Source of the DNA: Comamonas testosteroni ATCC 11996
Lineage (GTDB): Bacteria > Pseudomonadota > Gammaproteobacteria > Burkholderiales > Burkholderiaceae_C
Length of the DNA: 64,000 bases
Assembly: GCF_000241525.1 (NCBI RefSeq)
Contig: NZ_AHIL01000037.1
Location: 1-64,000 of the forward strand
Reading direction: 5' to 3'
In this document: positions 44,411 through 52,995 of the stretch, one piece after another
How positions within the stretch are numbered: position 1 is the stretch's first letter
Layout: each line of letters starts with the position of its first letter
Notes under the pieces: generated by a model
Database searches by the model: none
Seen by the model: the letters and a program-made list of their open reading frames with translations, nothing else
What the model was told of the DNA's origin: nothing
Made by a program: the position numbers and the translations under genes

Positions 44411-45564
44411 ATCACCTCCAGCTCCGCGTCCATGGCACCTGCGGCCTTGATGGCCTGCAGGATGGCCAGCAGGTCCTGCGGCGTGGCGCCCAGTGAGTTC
44501 AGCGCCCGCACCACATCGGTGAGCTGGGGCGAATTGGGCATGTTGATGACCTTGCCGGGCTCCTGCTTGACCTGGATATCGGACTTCTGCGCCACCACGG
44601 TCTGCCCTTGCGAGAACGGTGCGGGCTGGCTGATGACCGGCGTGGTGCTGATGGTGATGGACAGGTTGCCGTGCGCAATGGCGCAGGGACCCAGGGTCAC
44701 CGCCTGATTGAGCACGATGGAGCCGGTGCGGGCATTGATGACCACCTTGGCCGCCGGCTTGGAGGTTTCAATGGGCATCTCCTGGATCTCGGCGATCATG
44801 CGCACGCGCGAGCCCGGATCGATGGGGGCATTGACCTGCACCGTGCGGCCGTCCAATGCCATGGCCGTGCCCGCACCCATACGCTGGTTGATGGCGCGCA
44901 CCATCTTGTCGGCGGTCTGGAAATCGGTCTGATTCAGGCCCAGCGTGATCGTGTTGCCCTGGTTGACGGGAGTGGGCACTGCACGCTCCACCTGCGCACC
45001 CTGCGGCACGCGGCCCGCGTTCAGGTGATTGACCTGCACCTTGGAGCCGCCGGCCGCAGCCCCGGCACCGCCGACCACCACATTGCCCTGGGCCAGTGCA
45101 TAGATCTCGCCGTCCGCGCCGCGCAGCGGTGTCGCGACCAGCGTGCCGCCCTTGAGCGACTTGGCATTGCCCATGGAGGAGACATTGATGTCGATGGCCT
45201 GGCCCGGCTGCGCAAAGGCCGGCAGCTCGGCCGTGATGATCACCGCCGCCACATTCTTGAGCTGCAGCTGGGCCGCATTGCCCGTGGCCGGCAGGGCGAT
45301 GCCCATCTGCTCCAGGTAATTGGCCAGCGCCTGCTTGGTGTAGGGCATCTGCGTGGTCTGGTCGCCCGTGCCGTCGAGGCCGACCACCAGACCGTAGCCT
45401 GTCAACTGGTTGCTGCGCACGCCCTGGATGGCGGCAACCTCCTTGATGCGTGTGGCATGCGCAGGCAGGGTGAGCCCGCTGGCGCCAAGGGCTGCGACCA
45501 CCAGCAAGGCGGTGTGCGCAGGGCGCAGTGACAGGAGCGTGGACAGTACTTTCATACTGCCCAT
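44407..45564 (-). CDS. flgI: Flagellar P-ring protein FlgI
   Basis: Periplasmic bushing around the rod. 385 residues with a signal peptide (LLVVAALGASGLTLPAHA), RIKEVAAIQGVRSNQLTGYGLVVGL after it, TGDQTTQMPYTKQALANYL and the conserved end LTDVVRALNSLGATPQDLLAILQAIKAAGAM. ATG 45564 is used; an internal ATG three codons later is also possible. It lies 11 bases after flgH. Confidence 0.96.
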   Translation of the reverse strand: MGSMKVLSTLLSLRPAHTALLVVAALGASGLTLPAHATRIKEVAAIQGVRSNQLTGYGLVVGLDGTGDQTTQMPYTKQALANYLEQMGIALPATGNAAQLQLKNVAAVIITAELPAFAQPGQAIDINVSSMGNAKSLKGGTLVATPLRGADGEIYALAQGNVVVGGAGAAAGGSKVQVNHLNAGRVPQGAQVERAVPTPVNQGNTITLGLNQTDFQTADKMVRAINQRMGAGTAMALDGRTVQVNAPIDPGSRVRMIAEIQEMPIETSKPAAKVVINARTGSIVLNQAVTLGPCAIAHGNLSITISTTPVISQPAPFSQGQTVVAQKSDIQVKQEPGKVINMPNSPQLTDVVRALNSLGATPQDLLAILQAIKAAGAMDAELEVI

Positions 45565-45575
45565 TCTCGGAAGAA

Positions 45576-46283
45576 TCAGAACGGCATAACGTTCAAAAAG
45601 AACCGGGACAACCAGCCAATTGACTGGGCTTCACCGGCCTGGCCACGGCTGCGCGACTCGACGCGCAAATTGGCCACCTGGGTCGATGCCACGGTGCTGC
45701 CCGGACGCAGCGAGCGCGGGTCCACCGTGCCCGTGAAGCGCAGCACATCAACGTTATGGTTCACGCCGATCTGCTTCTCGCCGGCAATCACCAGATGACC
45801 GTTGGGCAGCACGTCGACCACGGTGGTGGCAATCGAGCCCGTGAAGGTGTTGTTGCTGCTGGTGGCACCCGAGCCCTTGAAGTCGTTCTTGCTCTCGGCC
45901 CCCAGGGTGAGCGCATCGGCAACCGTCTTCTCGGCACCACCCCTGAGCAGAGGCAGCGAGGTGATGCCCGTGCTCAGCTCGTTGGCACGCCCGACCTTGG
46001 AGTCCGTGCTCTGGCTGGCCGAGACGCGCTCGACGATCTGCACGGTCACCGAGTCGCCCACCATGCGGGCACGCTGATCCTCGAACATGGGGCGGTAACG
46101 GCTGGCGTTGAACAGGCTGCCGGTGGGATTCTGGGCCGTCTGCTCGCGCGGCTGCAGCACGGGGGGGGCCGTCGAGGGCATGTCCACGGGCGGCGGCGGA
46201 TTGAGCGTGACGCAGCCCGACGTCAGCAGGGCCGCAGTGAGGGCACAGAGCGACGGGCAATGGGAAACAATGGCTTTGAACAT
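45576..46283 (-). CDS. flgH: Flagellar L-ring lipoprotein FlgH
   Basis: Outer-membrane ring lipoprotein. 235 residues; signal peptide with lipobox LTSGC (Cys at about 24), then SLFNASRYRPMFEDQRARMVGDSVTVQIVE (key SLFNASRYRPMFEDQRAR) and the C-terminal NGHLVIAGEKQIGVNHN, LRFTGTVDPRSL and WLSRFFLNVMPF ending. I start at ATG 46283, which has AAGGAC ten bases upstream and gives a proper signal peptide; the frame is open to 46343. Confidence 0.96.
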   Translation of the reverse strand: MFKAIVSHCPSLCALTAALLTSGCVTLNPPPPVDMPSTAPPVLQPREQTAQNPTGSLFNASRYRPMFEDQRARMVGDSVTVQIVERVSASQSTDSKVGRANELSTGITSLPLLRGGAEKTVADALTLGAESKNDFKGSGATSSNNTFTGSIATTVVDVLPNGHLVIAGEKQIGVNHNVDVLRFTGTVDPRSLRPGSTVASTQVANLRVESRSRGQAGEAQSIGWLSRFFLNVMPF

Positions 46284-46351
46284 GGCGGCAAGTCCTTGGC
46301 AGTCAGGCGCTTGGCCCCTTGTGCCCTTGCGTGCGCAATGCACGCTACTTA

Positions 46352-46425
46352 AATAGGAGCATATAGCGCTTTCTATTCATGGAAATCAGCATTTAATCTA
46401 TCTGAAAACCATACACATAAGGCGC
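46352..46425 (+). repeat. Dispersed repeat family 1, copy between flgG and flgH
   Basis: Contains CATATAGCGCTTTCTATTCATGG and AAATCAGCATTTAATC-type sequence, a diverged match to the family. It splits the flgG-flgH gap (170 bases), the largest in the flgB-L operon. Confidence 0.45.
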
Positions 46426-46453
46426 AGCACGCTCCTCAATACATAGTGATCAA

Positions 46454-47236
46454 TCAGAGCTGTGCCAGCTTGGCCAGCATCTGGTCGGAGGTCTGGATCG
46501 CCTTGGAATTCATTTCGTAGGCACGCTGCGTCTGGATCATGGTCACCAGCTCCTGGACCACGTTCACATTCGAGGCTTCCAGATAACCCTGCTGAATCGT
46601 GCCCAGGCCGTTGGTGCCGGGTGTGCCCTGCTGGGGCTGGCCCGAGGAGGCAGTCTCGACATAGAGATTCTGGCCGCGGGGCTCCAGGCCGGCTGCATTG
46701 ATGAACTGGCTCATCGCAATATTGCCCACCTGCTGCGGCGCGGCCTGGCCGGGCATGGTGACACTGACCACACCATCATGGCTGATCGACACCTTGGTCG
46801 CTCCCTGCGGGATGGTGATGCCGTTGGCCACGGGCAGGCCGCTGGACGTCACCAGCTGGCCCTGAGAATCGACCTCGAACGAGCCGTCGCGGGTATAGGC
46901 AATCGTGCCGTCGGGCATGTTGACTTCGAAGAAGCCGTTGCCGTTGATGGCCACATCCAGCGCATTGCTCGATTGCTGCAGGCTGCCCTGCAGAAAGTTG
47001 CGGCTGGTGGCCACCGTGCGCACGCCCAGGCCCAGGTGAAGGCCTGTGGGCAGCTGATTTTGCTCGGTGGTCTGGGAGCCGGACTGGCGCAGGTTCTGAT
47101 AGATCAGATCCTCGAAGACCGCATTCGCGCGCTTGTAGCCGGTGGTGGAGACGTTGGCCAGATTGTGCGAAATCACGTCCAGCTGCGTCTGCTGGGCTTC
47201 CATGCCGGTCTTGGCAATGAACAGCGAATTGATCAT
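46454..47236 (-). CDS. flgG: Distal rod protein FlgG
   Basis: Forms the distal rod. 260 residues with the conserved start [32 protein letters not shown] (core [16 protein letters not shown]), [10 protein letters not shown], the rod motif [22 protein letters not shown] and the C-terminal [35 protein letters not shown] (core [16 protein letters not shown]). It has all FlgG landmarks and normal length. Lies 18 bases after flgF. Confidence 0.97.
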   Translation of the reverse strand: MINSLFIAKTGMEAQQTQLDVISHNLANVSTTGYKRANAVFEDLIYQNLRQSGSQTTEQNQLPTGLHLGLGVRTVATSRNFLQGSLQQSSNALDVAINGNGFFEVNMPDGTIAYTRDGSFEVDSQGQLVTSSGLPVANGITIPQGATKVSISHDGVVSVTMPGQAAPQQVGNIAMSQFINAAGLEPRGQNLYVETASSGQPQQGTPGTNGLGTIQQGYLEASNVNVVQELVTMIQTQRAYEMNSKAIQTSDQMLAKLAQL

Positions 47237-47254
47237 GACGTATTCCTTTGGCTA

Positions 47255-47995
47255 TCAGCCGTTCAAGCTCAGCAGCTGGCTGGCGGATTTATCGTTGGTT
47301 TCAGCGGTCTGCAGCAGCTTCATCTGCTGCTCGAACTGGCGCGAGGCCGCGATCATGCCGACCATGGTTTCGACGGAGTTCACATTCGATCCCTCGATCG
47401 AGCCCGACAGCAGGCGCGCTGTTTCATCGTTGGGCAGCGCATCGCCCTGGGCCGCGCGAAAAAAGCCGTCATCGCCGCGCACCAGAGGCTCGTCGACGGG
47501 CGGCGTGACCAGCTTGACGCGCCCCACGGCCACGGGCAGCTGATTGCCCATCTTGGCGGTCAGCGTTCCGTCCGAGCCCAGGGAAATCGTGGACTCTGGC
47601 GGGATGTCGATGGGAGCGCCGCCGTCGGAGAGCACGGCCTGGCCGTTGCTGTTGACCAGTTGCCCTTCGGGCGAGATCTCGAACACGCCGTTGCGCGTGT
47701 AGGCTTCCTGACCGTCAAGTCCCTGCACGGCAAACCAGGCACGGCCCATGGCCATGGCGTCCAGCGCCCGGCCGGTGCGCTGGGCAGGGCCGGGGGTGTC
47801 CTGATAGCCAGAGGTTGCCTCCAGCGCAAACACGCGCGTGCCGGCCCCCGAACCCTGCAGCGGCACCGAACGGAAGGTGGACATCTCGGCCCTGAAGCCG
47901 TTGGTGCCCGCATTGGCCAGGTTGTGAGCCAGCACGGCCTGACGCTGGGCTGCCGCATTGGCCCCAGTCATCGACGTATAAATAATTTTGTCCAT
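47255..47995 (-). CDS. flgF: Proximal rod protein FlgF
   Basis: Rod subunit present in few copies. 246 residues with LAHNLANAGTNGFRAEMSTF at the N terminus, AWFAVQGLDGQEAYTRNGVFEI in the middle and ASRQFEQQMKLLQTAE at the end. It follows flgE across a 69-base gap that holds a partial family 2 repeat. Confidence 0.95.
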   Translation of the reverse strand: MDKIIYTSMTGANAAAQRQAVLAHNLANAGTNGFRAEMSTFRSVPLQGSGAGTRVFALEATSGYQDTPGPAQRTGRALDAMAMGRAWFAVQGLDGQEAYTRNGVFEISPEGQLVNSNGQAVLSDGGAPIDIPPESTISLGSDGTLTAKMGNQLPVAVGRVKLVTPPVDEPLVRGDDGFFRAAQGDALPNDETARLLSGSIEGSNVNSVETMVGMIAASRQFEQQMKLLQTAETNDKSASQLLSLNG

Positions 47996-48029
47996 GCTGA
48001 CCCTCCTTCCGTCAAATCAATCGCTTTTG

Positions 48030-48058
48030 CAGCCCCGGCGCAAAGCGCCTCAGGGGCT
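48030..48058 (-). repeat. Dispersed repeat family 2, short copy after flgE
   Basis: On the minus strand CCCCTGAGGCGCTTTGCGCC starts eight bases after the flgE stop; only the first arm of the element and a closing GGGGCTGC are present, giving a small hairpin between flgE and flgF. Confidence 0.65.
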
Positions 48059-48064
48059 TAGCTG

Positions 48065-49333
48065 TTATCGCAAGTTCACCAGTGTGGAGAACACCTGATC
48101 CTGCGTCTTGATGGTCTGGGCGTTGGCCTGATAGGAGCGTTGCGCCGTCATCATGTTGACCAGCTCGGCTGTCAGGTCCACGTTGGACTCTTCAAGCGCG
48201 CCCGACTGCAGCGAGCCGAAGGTGCCGGTCTGGGCCGAACCATTGAGCGCAGGGCCGGAGTCGGAGGTGGCAACCCATTTGTTGTTGCCGATGGAGCCCA
48301 GACCCTGGGTATTGGTAAAGGCCGCCAGAGCGATCTGGCCTTCGGTGCGCGTGACGCCGTTGGAGTAGGAGGCCACGATGGAGCCGTCGCGGCCCACATT
48401 GATGCCCGTCAGTGCGCCCGAGGTATAGCCGTCCTGCTTGAGGCTGCTGACGGCAAATTTGGTGCCGAACTGAGTCAGACCGCCGAAATCGAATGCGACA
48501 TTGAAGGGCTGCAGGCCGTTGGGATTAGCCGTGCCGCCGCTGACGCTCAGATTCAGCGTAGTGCCCGAACCTGTGGTCGGTGCATTGGGGGTGACGCTGG
48601 TGAGCTTGCCGCTCGCGTCGAACACGGCCTTGCCGATGGGCGTGGCCGTGGCATCGAGCGAGTTGTAGACATTCCAGGTGTTGCCTGTGGCGTCTTTCTC
48701 GAAATACAGATTGACCGGGATCGCCGTGCCCTGGGTGTCATACACATTCAGCGAGGTGCCATAGGTGGCCCGCGGCGTGGCAGCAACAGGAGGCGTGGCT
48801 GTAGCGTCGCCGGCGGCCGCCGTGGCGCGCGCATCCAGATTCAGCTCCACATTCACCTTGGATGTCTGCTTGGCGGGAATCGGCTGCCCTGTGGGAAAGC
48901 TCATCGGCACAGGCGTGGCACCCGACTGGATCTTGCCGGTCGCAGGATCCACCACATAGCCCATGACATTGTCGTTGTCCACGGTCTTGAGGTTGCCCTC
49001 CTTGTCCAGGCCGAAGTTGCCGGCGCGCGTGTAGGCGATGCTGCCGTCGCTTTGTTTGACGACGAAAAATCCGTTGCCGTTGATGGCGATGTCCAGGTTG
49101 TTGCCCGTCGAAGTGATGGAGCCCTGCCTGAACTGCTGGGACACGGAGGCCACGTTAACGCCGATGCCGCTGCTCTGGCCGCTGGCCGAGCCGATGGCGC
49201 TGGCGATCATCTCGGCAAAGTCGGCGCGCGAAGCCTTGAAGCCCGTGGTGTTGGAGTTGGCGATGTTGTGGCCGATGACGTCCAGATTCTTGCTGGCGGC
49301 GTTCAAGCCCGAGAGACCTTGTTGAAAACCCAT
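48065..49333 (-). CDS. flgE: Flagellar hook protein FlgE
   Basis: Main hook subunit (about 120 copies per hook). 422 residues with the start GFQQGLSGLNAASKNLDVIGHNIANSNTTGFK (core IGHNIANSNTTGFKASRADF), the INGNGFFVVKQSDGSIAYTRAGNF region, a variable middle domain and the C-terminal LEESNVDLTAELVNMMTAQRSYQANAQTIKTQD (core LVNMMTAQRSYQANAQ). Lies 14 bases after flgD. Confidence 0.97.
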   Translation of the reverse strand: MGFQQGLSGLNAASKNLDVIGHNIANSNTTGFKASRADFAEMIASAIGSASGQSSGIGVNVASVSQQFRQGSITSTGNNLDIAINGNGFFVVKQSDGSIAYTRAGNFGLDKEGNLKTVDNDNVMGYVVDPATGKIQSGATPVPMSFPTGQPIPAKQTSKVNVELNLDARATAAAGDATATPPVAATPRATYGTSLNVYDTQGTAIPVNLYFEKDATGNTWNVYNSLDATATPIGKAVFDASGKLTSVTPNAPTTGSGTTLNLSVSGGTANPNGLQPFNVAFDFGGLTQFGTKFAVSSLKQDGYTSGALTGINVGRDGSIVASYSNGVTRTEGQIALAAFTNTQGLGSIGNNKWVATSDSGPALNGSAQTGTFGSLQSGALEESNVDLTAELVNMMTAQRSYQANAQTIKTQDQVFSTLVNLR

Positions 49334-49347
49334 GATGTGCTCCTCAA

Positions 49348-50010
49348 TCAGTAAACGGCCTTGATGCCGGAATAAGCCACGCTCTCGCCGTTATCGAGCT
49401 CCAGTGACAGCGCGCCGTTGGCCGAGCTGGCCGCGATCACGGCATGGGGCGCCAGCGGTGTGGATGCCACGGCGGTCGCTCCATTGGTGGCGACCACGCT
49501 GTAGCGCAGTTGCGAGGCATCGCCGCTGTATTTGTCCTTGCCTTCCCAGGTGAAGTAGTTGCGGCCTGCCGCGCCGGCACCCAGATCGATGGTGTCCACC
49601 AGCTCGCCGCTGGCCGTGGTGATCTGGATCTTGACGCTGGCTGCCTGGTTTTCCAGATCGAAGGCCGCGGTATGTGTGCCGTTGGCCGCCACGCCCAAGG
49701 TGTTGCCTTCGGTCAGCACCGTGCGGCCGATCATGGAAGTGCCTTGCAGCACCTGCATGGCGGAGAACTGGCTGGACATGGAGGCCATGGTCTGGTTCAG
49801 CTGCTGAATGCCAGTTACGGTATTGATCTGCGCCATCTGCGAGGTCATTTCCGCGTTGTCCATGGGATTCATGGGATCCTGGTTGTTGAGCTGGGCCACC
49901 AGCAACTTGAGGAAACGGTCCTGGGCCTCGTTGGGGTCCGTCACCGAGTTTTTGGTCTTGCTGGTGGTGTTGGTCGTGGTGCCGTCCACGCTGCTTGCGC
50001 CGTAGATCAT
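49348..50010 (-). CDS. flgD: Hook scaffold (cap) protein FlgD
   Basis: Temporary cap needed for hook polymerisation. 220 residues with the N-terminal signature DRFLKLLVAQLNNQDPMNPMDN, then EMTSQMAQINTVTGIQQLNQT, an Ig-like/tudor-like region and TWEGKDKYSGDAS. Lies 16 bases after flgC in the flgB-L operon. Confidence 0.96.
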   Translation of the reverse strand: MIYGASSVDGTTTNTTSKTKNSVTDPNEAQDRFLKLLVAQLNNQDPMNPMDNAEMTSQMAQINTVTGIQQLNQTMASMSSQFSAMQVLQGTSMIGRTVLTEGNTLGVAANGTHTAAFDLENQAASVKIQITTASGELVDTIDLGAGAAGRNYFTWEGKDKYSGDASQLRYSVVATNGATAVASTPLAPHAVIAASSANGALSLELDNGESVAYSGIKAVY

Positions 50011-50026
50011 GTGAGTGTTCCCGGGC

Positions 50027-50431
50027 TTACTGGCCCATTTGCAGAGTCTTGAGCAGCAGCGTCTTGGCCGTGTTCATGACTTCCACGTTGTTCTGATAGG
50101 AGCGCGAGGCCGAGATCATGTTGACCATCTCGTCCACGGCGCTCACGTTGGAGTGGGTGACATAGCCCTCGCCATCGGCCAGCGGATTGCTGGGGTCGTG
50201 GATGCGACGGCCGGGCGTGTTGTCCTCGCTGATGGCATTGACCTTGACGCCTGCGCTGCCGTCATTGCCCATGGGCACGGTCTGAAACACGACCTGACGC
50301 GCCTTGTAGACGCTGCCGTCGGGGCCGGCCACGGCATCGACGTTGGCCAGATTGGAGGCCACCACGTTCAGACGCTGGGACTGGGCGCTGACCGCACTGC
50401 CCGAGATATTGAAGATGGAAAACATGGACAT
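50027..50431 (-). CDS. flgC: Proximal rod protein FlgC
   Basis: Rod subunit, 134 residues. N terminus with SAQSQRLNVVASNLANVDAV, the KARQVVFQTVP segment, and C terminus VDEMVNMISASRSYQNNVEVMNTAK. All match FlgC. It starts 16 bases after flgB. Confidence 0.96.
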   Translation of the reverse strand: MSMFSIFNISGSAVSAQSQRLNVVASNLANVDAVAGPDGSVYKARQVVFQTVPMGNDGSAGVKVNAISEDNTPGRRIHDPSNPLADGEGYVTHSNVSAVDEMVNMISASRSYQNNVEVMNTAKTLLLKTLQMGQ

Positions 50432-50447
50432 GGTTTAGCTCCTGGGC

Positions 50448-50861
50448 TTACTGGCCTTGAATGGCGCTGAGCATGGTCTTGGCCTGGCCGTTGATGAAGC
50501 GCAGCGTGGCTTCATAGCGCACGGAGTTATCGACGAAATTGGCGCGCTCGCGATCCAGGTCCACGGTGTTGTTGTCCAGACTGGGCTGGGAATTGACCGA
50601 ATAGCCGAGCTTGGCCTTGAGTGCCTCGTCCGACATCTGCGCCTGCAGCGGGATATGACCCGCCGTCGTGACACTGGCCTGGGTCAAGGGCTTGGGCCCG
50701 CTGGTCGCGGCCATCAAGGCTTCACGGAAGTTGAAGTCGCGCGCCACATAGCCAGGGGTGTCGGCGTTGGCAATATTGCTGGCAATGGCACGCTGGCGCT
50801 CGGCGCGCAAGAGCAGCGCCTCGCTTTGGAAGTCCAGTCGTTCGGTCATTTTGTTCAGCAT
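50448..50861 (-). CDS. flgB: Proximal rod protein FlgB
   Basis: First rod protein of the operon, 137 residues, with RQRAIASNIANADTPGYVARDF near the start and a C-terminal NNTVDLDRERANFVDNSVRYEATLRFI helix. First gene of flgBCDEFGHIJKL and divergent from flgA. The 203-base gap to flgA must hold promoters for both; no clear sigma-28 or sigma-54 site is visible, in line with control by a master regulator such as FlhDC encoded elsewhere. Confidence 0.96.
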   Translation of the reverse strand: MLNKMTERLDFQSEALLLRAERQRAIASNIANADTPGYVARDFNFREALMAATSGPKPLTQASVTTAGHIPLQAQMSDEALKAKLGYSVNSQPSLDNNTVDLDRERANFVDNSVRYEATLRFINGQAKTMLSAIQGQ

Positions 50862-51064
50862 TGCGGCCTCGCTTTCAGAATTCGGGGATGCCGGAGCCCA
50901 CGGACTGCGGCATGCGAGGATTATGAAAATCGGCAGCGCAAACTAAAGCGCGAAGAAAGCGGTATTGCGCTGGCACTTCAAGCCATTGCGCAAGCCATGT
51001 CACGCCTATATTTGCCAGCATCGTCTGCAGCCTCGTGACTGCGGATACTTCAAAGGATTAATGC

Positions 51065-51823
51065 ATGTCTGGCCGCTTTTCCCTGTTTCTGCGCCTTCGC
51101 CCCTCTCGGGGCCTGGCTACGGCATGGGGTCTGGGCGCGTTGCTGCTGACGGCCGGCGCACAAGCCCAGGATGGCGCGGCGCAGCTCAGCCAGATCGGAC
51201 AGCGCTTTGTCGACGCCGCTTTGCACCAGCCATCGCCCGAGACCGTGCAGGCCGGCAACGGCATGGCTTTGCGCATGGAAGTTCAGATGGGTCAGCTGGA
51301 CTCGCGCCTGCGTCTGGCGGCCTGCGCCAAGGTCGAACCCTATCTGCCTGCAGGCAGCCGCCTGTGGGGCCGCACCCGACTGGGTCTGCGCTGCGTGCAG
51401 GGTAGCGTGCCCTGGAACGTGTTCCTGCCCATCACCGTGCGTGCCTACGGCCCGGCCTGGGTGGCGCAAGGCAATATTCCCGCCGGCAAGACCCTGAGCG
51501 CTGAGGACGCAGTCCCCGCAGAAGTGGACTGGGCCGAGGACAGCGCTCCCGTCTTCGCCAATGCTCAGGATTTCATCGGCATGGTCGCGGCGCGTGCGCT
51601 GACATCGGGGCAGGCTCTGCGCCAGAACATGGTGCGCCCGCCAGCCTTGTTCACGGCGGGATCGCCCGTTCAGGTGATGGTCAACGGCGGCGGTTTCAGC
51701 GTTGCCGGCTCGGGCAAGGCGATGACTGCCGCCGGAGAAGGACAACAGGTACGGGTTCGCATGGATAATGGCCGCCTTGTCACAGGAACGGTCAATGCCA
51801 ATGGCGTGGTTCTGGTTCAATAA
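51065..51823 (+). CDS. flgA: P-ring assembly chaperone FlgA
   Basis: Periplasmic chaperone for FlgI. 252 residues with a Sec signal peptide (ATAWGLGALLLTAGAQA, cleavage near residue 34), the RLRLAACAKVEPYLPAGSRLWGRT-type SAF domain start (DSRLRLAACAKVEPYLP), VPWNVFLPITVRAYGP and the C-terminal VRVRMDNGRLVTGTVNANGVVLV end. Divergent from the flgB operon and upstream of flgM. Confidence 0.95.
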   Translation: MSGRFSLFLRLRPSRGLATAWGLGALLLTAGAQAQDGAAQLSQIGQRFVDAALHQPSPETVQAGNGMALRMEVQMGQLDSRLRLAACAKVEPYLPAGSRLWGRTRLGLRCVQGSVPWNVFLPITVRAYGPAWVAQGNIPAGKTLSAEDAVPAEVDWAEDSAPVFANAQDFIGMVAARALTSGQALRQNMVRPPALFTAGSPVQVMVNGGGFSVAGSGKAMTAAGEGQQVRVRMDNGRLVTGTVNANGVVLVQ

Positions 51824-51866
51824 CAAGAGAGTGCACACTCACTTTAAAGACCATGCCAAATATTCC

Positions 51867-51893
51867 TCAAGTTTTACGCGCCGTTGTCGAAAG
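51867..51893 (+). promoter_or_regulatory. Possible sigma-28 promoter for flgM
   Basis: TCAA, 15 bases, then GTCGAAAG (5 of 8 to GCCGATAA). It lies 48 bases before the flgM ATG. The spacing is ideal, the -10 box imperfect. Confidence 0.5.
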
Positions 51894-51940
51894 CAAGGCT
51901 ACAGCGCCCTACGCCGATACAGGGCGATTGGAGAACCAGC

Positions 51941-52255
51941 ATGAAGATAGGCAATAAACCGGACCTGCAGCAGACCGCTGCAGCCGCCAAGCAGGCCCCG
52001 AAATCCGCCACCACGGTTGCCACCGAGGAATCGACCAAAGGCTTGTCCGAGCGCGCCGCTGGCGTGCCCGTGTCCTTTTCGTCCTCGGCCCGCGCCCTGG
52101 ATAGTCAAAGCCGCACCAACACCGACTTTGATGCTGATCGCGTCAAGGCCATGCGCGAAGCCATCGCCAATGGCAGCTTCCGCGTCAACGCCGAGGCCGT
52201 GGCAGACAAGCTGCTGGCCAATACCGAAGAATTCCTGGTTCACGCGCGCGGCTGA
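51941..52255 (+). CDS. flgM: Anti-sigma-28 factor FlgM
   Basis: Binds FliA until it is exported through the finished hook-basal body, so late genes wait for hook completion. 104 residues: a disordered Ala/Ser/Thr-rich N-terminal half and the sigma-binding C-terminal helices DADRVKAMREAIANGSFRVNAEAVADKLL, of which VKAMREAIANGSFRV is the family core. ATG 51941 has TTGGAGA eight bases upstream; an open stretch to 51884 is leader. Confidence 0.95.
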   Translation: MKIGNKPDLQQTAAAAKQAPKSATTVATEESTKGLSERAAGVPVSFSSSARALDSQSRTNTDFDADRVKAMREAIANGSFRVNAEAVADKLLANTEEFLVHARG

Positions 52256-52293
52256 AGCGCCCGCGCCTGAACTCACGAACAAAGGCTGACCCG

Positions 52294-52656
52294 ATGACCT
52301 TGCAGGAAATGCTCGATTCGCTGGATGCGGTGATTCAGACCGTTTCGACATCGCTGCAGTCACCGGACTCATCCGCGCTGGAGCAGTCCAGCACCCGCCT
52401 GCGTGACGCCATGGTGGCGTTCTCCCAGCTCGTCAAGCGCGTCTCGGCCGATGACTGGACGCCTGCACTGCGCGAGCGCGCACAGCACTTGGACCGCGAA
52501 ATCTCCCTGGTCCGCGACCAGCTGGCGCGGCTTTCCGTGCTCAACCAGCGCCGCACCAAGGCCCTGGTGCCTGCTGCCGAAGACAGCACCTACGAAAGCA
52601 GCCTGCGCGGCGCATCGCAGACGGGGCGCGCACGCATTTATCACGCAGCTAGCTAG
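52294..52656 (+). CDS. flgN: FlgN-like export chaperone for FlgK and FlgL
   Basis: A 120-residue helical protein directly after flgM, the usual flgN place. FlgN binds the C termini of FlgK and FlgL. Helical pattern with Leu/Gln/Arg-rich LRERAQHLDREISLVRDQLARLSVLNQRRTKAL; its core is the VLNQRRTKAL segment typical of this family. Start ATG 52294, 38 bases after flgM. Confidence 0.85.
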   Translation: MTLQEMLDSLDAVIQTVSTSLQSPDSSALEQSSTRLRDAMVAFSQLVKRVSADDWTPALRERAQHLDREISLVRDQLARLSVLNQRRTKALVPAAEDSTYESSLRGASQTGRARIYHAAS

Positions 52657-52842
52657 GCTCGATGCGGAAACTCCAAGCAACACGGGCAACCCGGCACGAG
52701 ATGCTCTGGGCGCGCTCAACCGCGCCGGCCGCTAAGCGGTGGCCCGCCTCCTGACCGCAGCGCCTTCAGACATCCCCATGAATCATGGCTTTGCCTGCGT
52801 CTATGGCTTTGATGCCCCAGTACAGCCAGTTATGACAAACAG

Positions 52843-52995
52843 ATGGCCAGTTGGTTAGTCCGCTGCGTGGTGCAGGGCGATGCCATCGGCAGGCAGCGCC
52901 CCGTGGAGTTCGACTATCTGATGTCCGACGCCTTTGGCGAGCTGCTGCTGCGCACCGACTGCCATATCCATCAGGGCTCCGTCCAGCTGGGCTAA
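52843..52995 (+). CDS. Short open frame or gene remnant, unknown
   Basis: Fifty codons from ATG 52843 to TAA 52995 (MASWLVRCVVQGDAIG to HQGSVQLG) with codon use like real genes of this genome (third-position C/G, cag, gtg, ctg). There is no ribosome site in front, and it overlaps the tail of the MocR gene by four bases. I do not recognise the family. It may be the 3' remnant of a larger gene. The 186 bases between flgN and this frame show nothing else clear. Confidence 0.3.
   Translation: MASWLVRCVVQGDAIGRQRPVEFDYLMSDAFGELLLRTDCHIHQGSVQLG

Noticed and set aside
50862..51064. TGGCAC...TTGC as a sigma-54 promoter between flgB and flgA
   Set aside because: Spacing between the elements is nine bases, not five.
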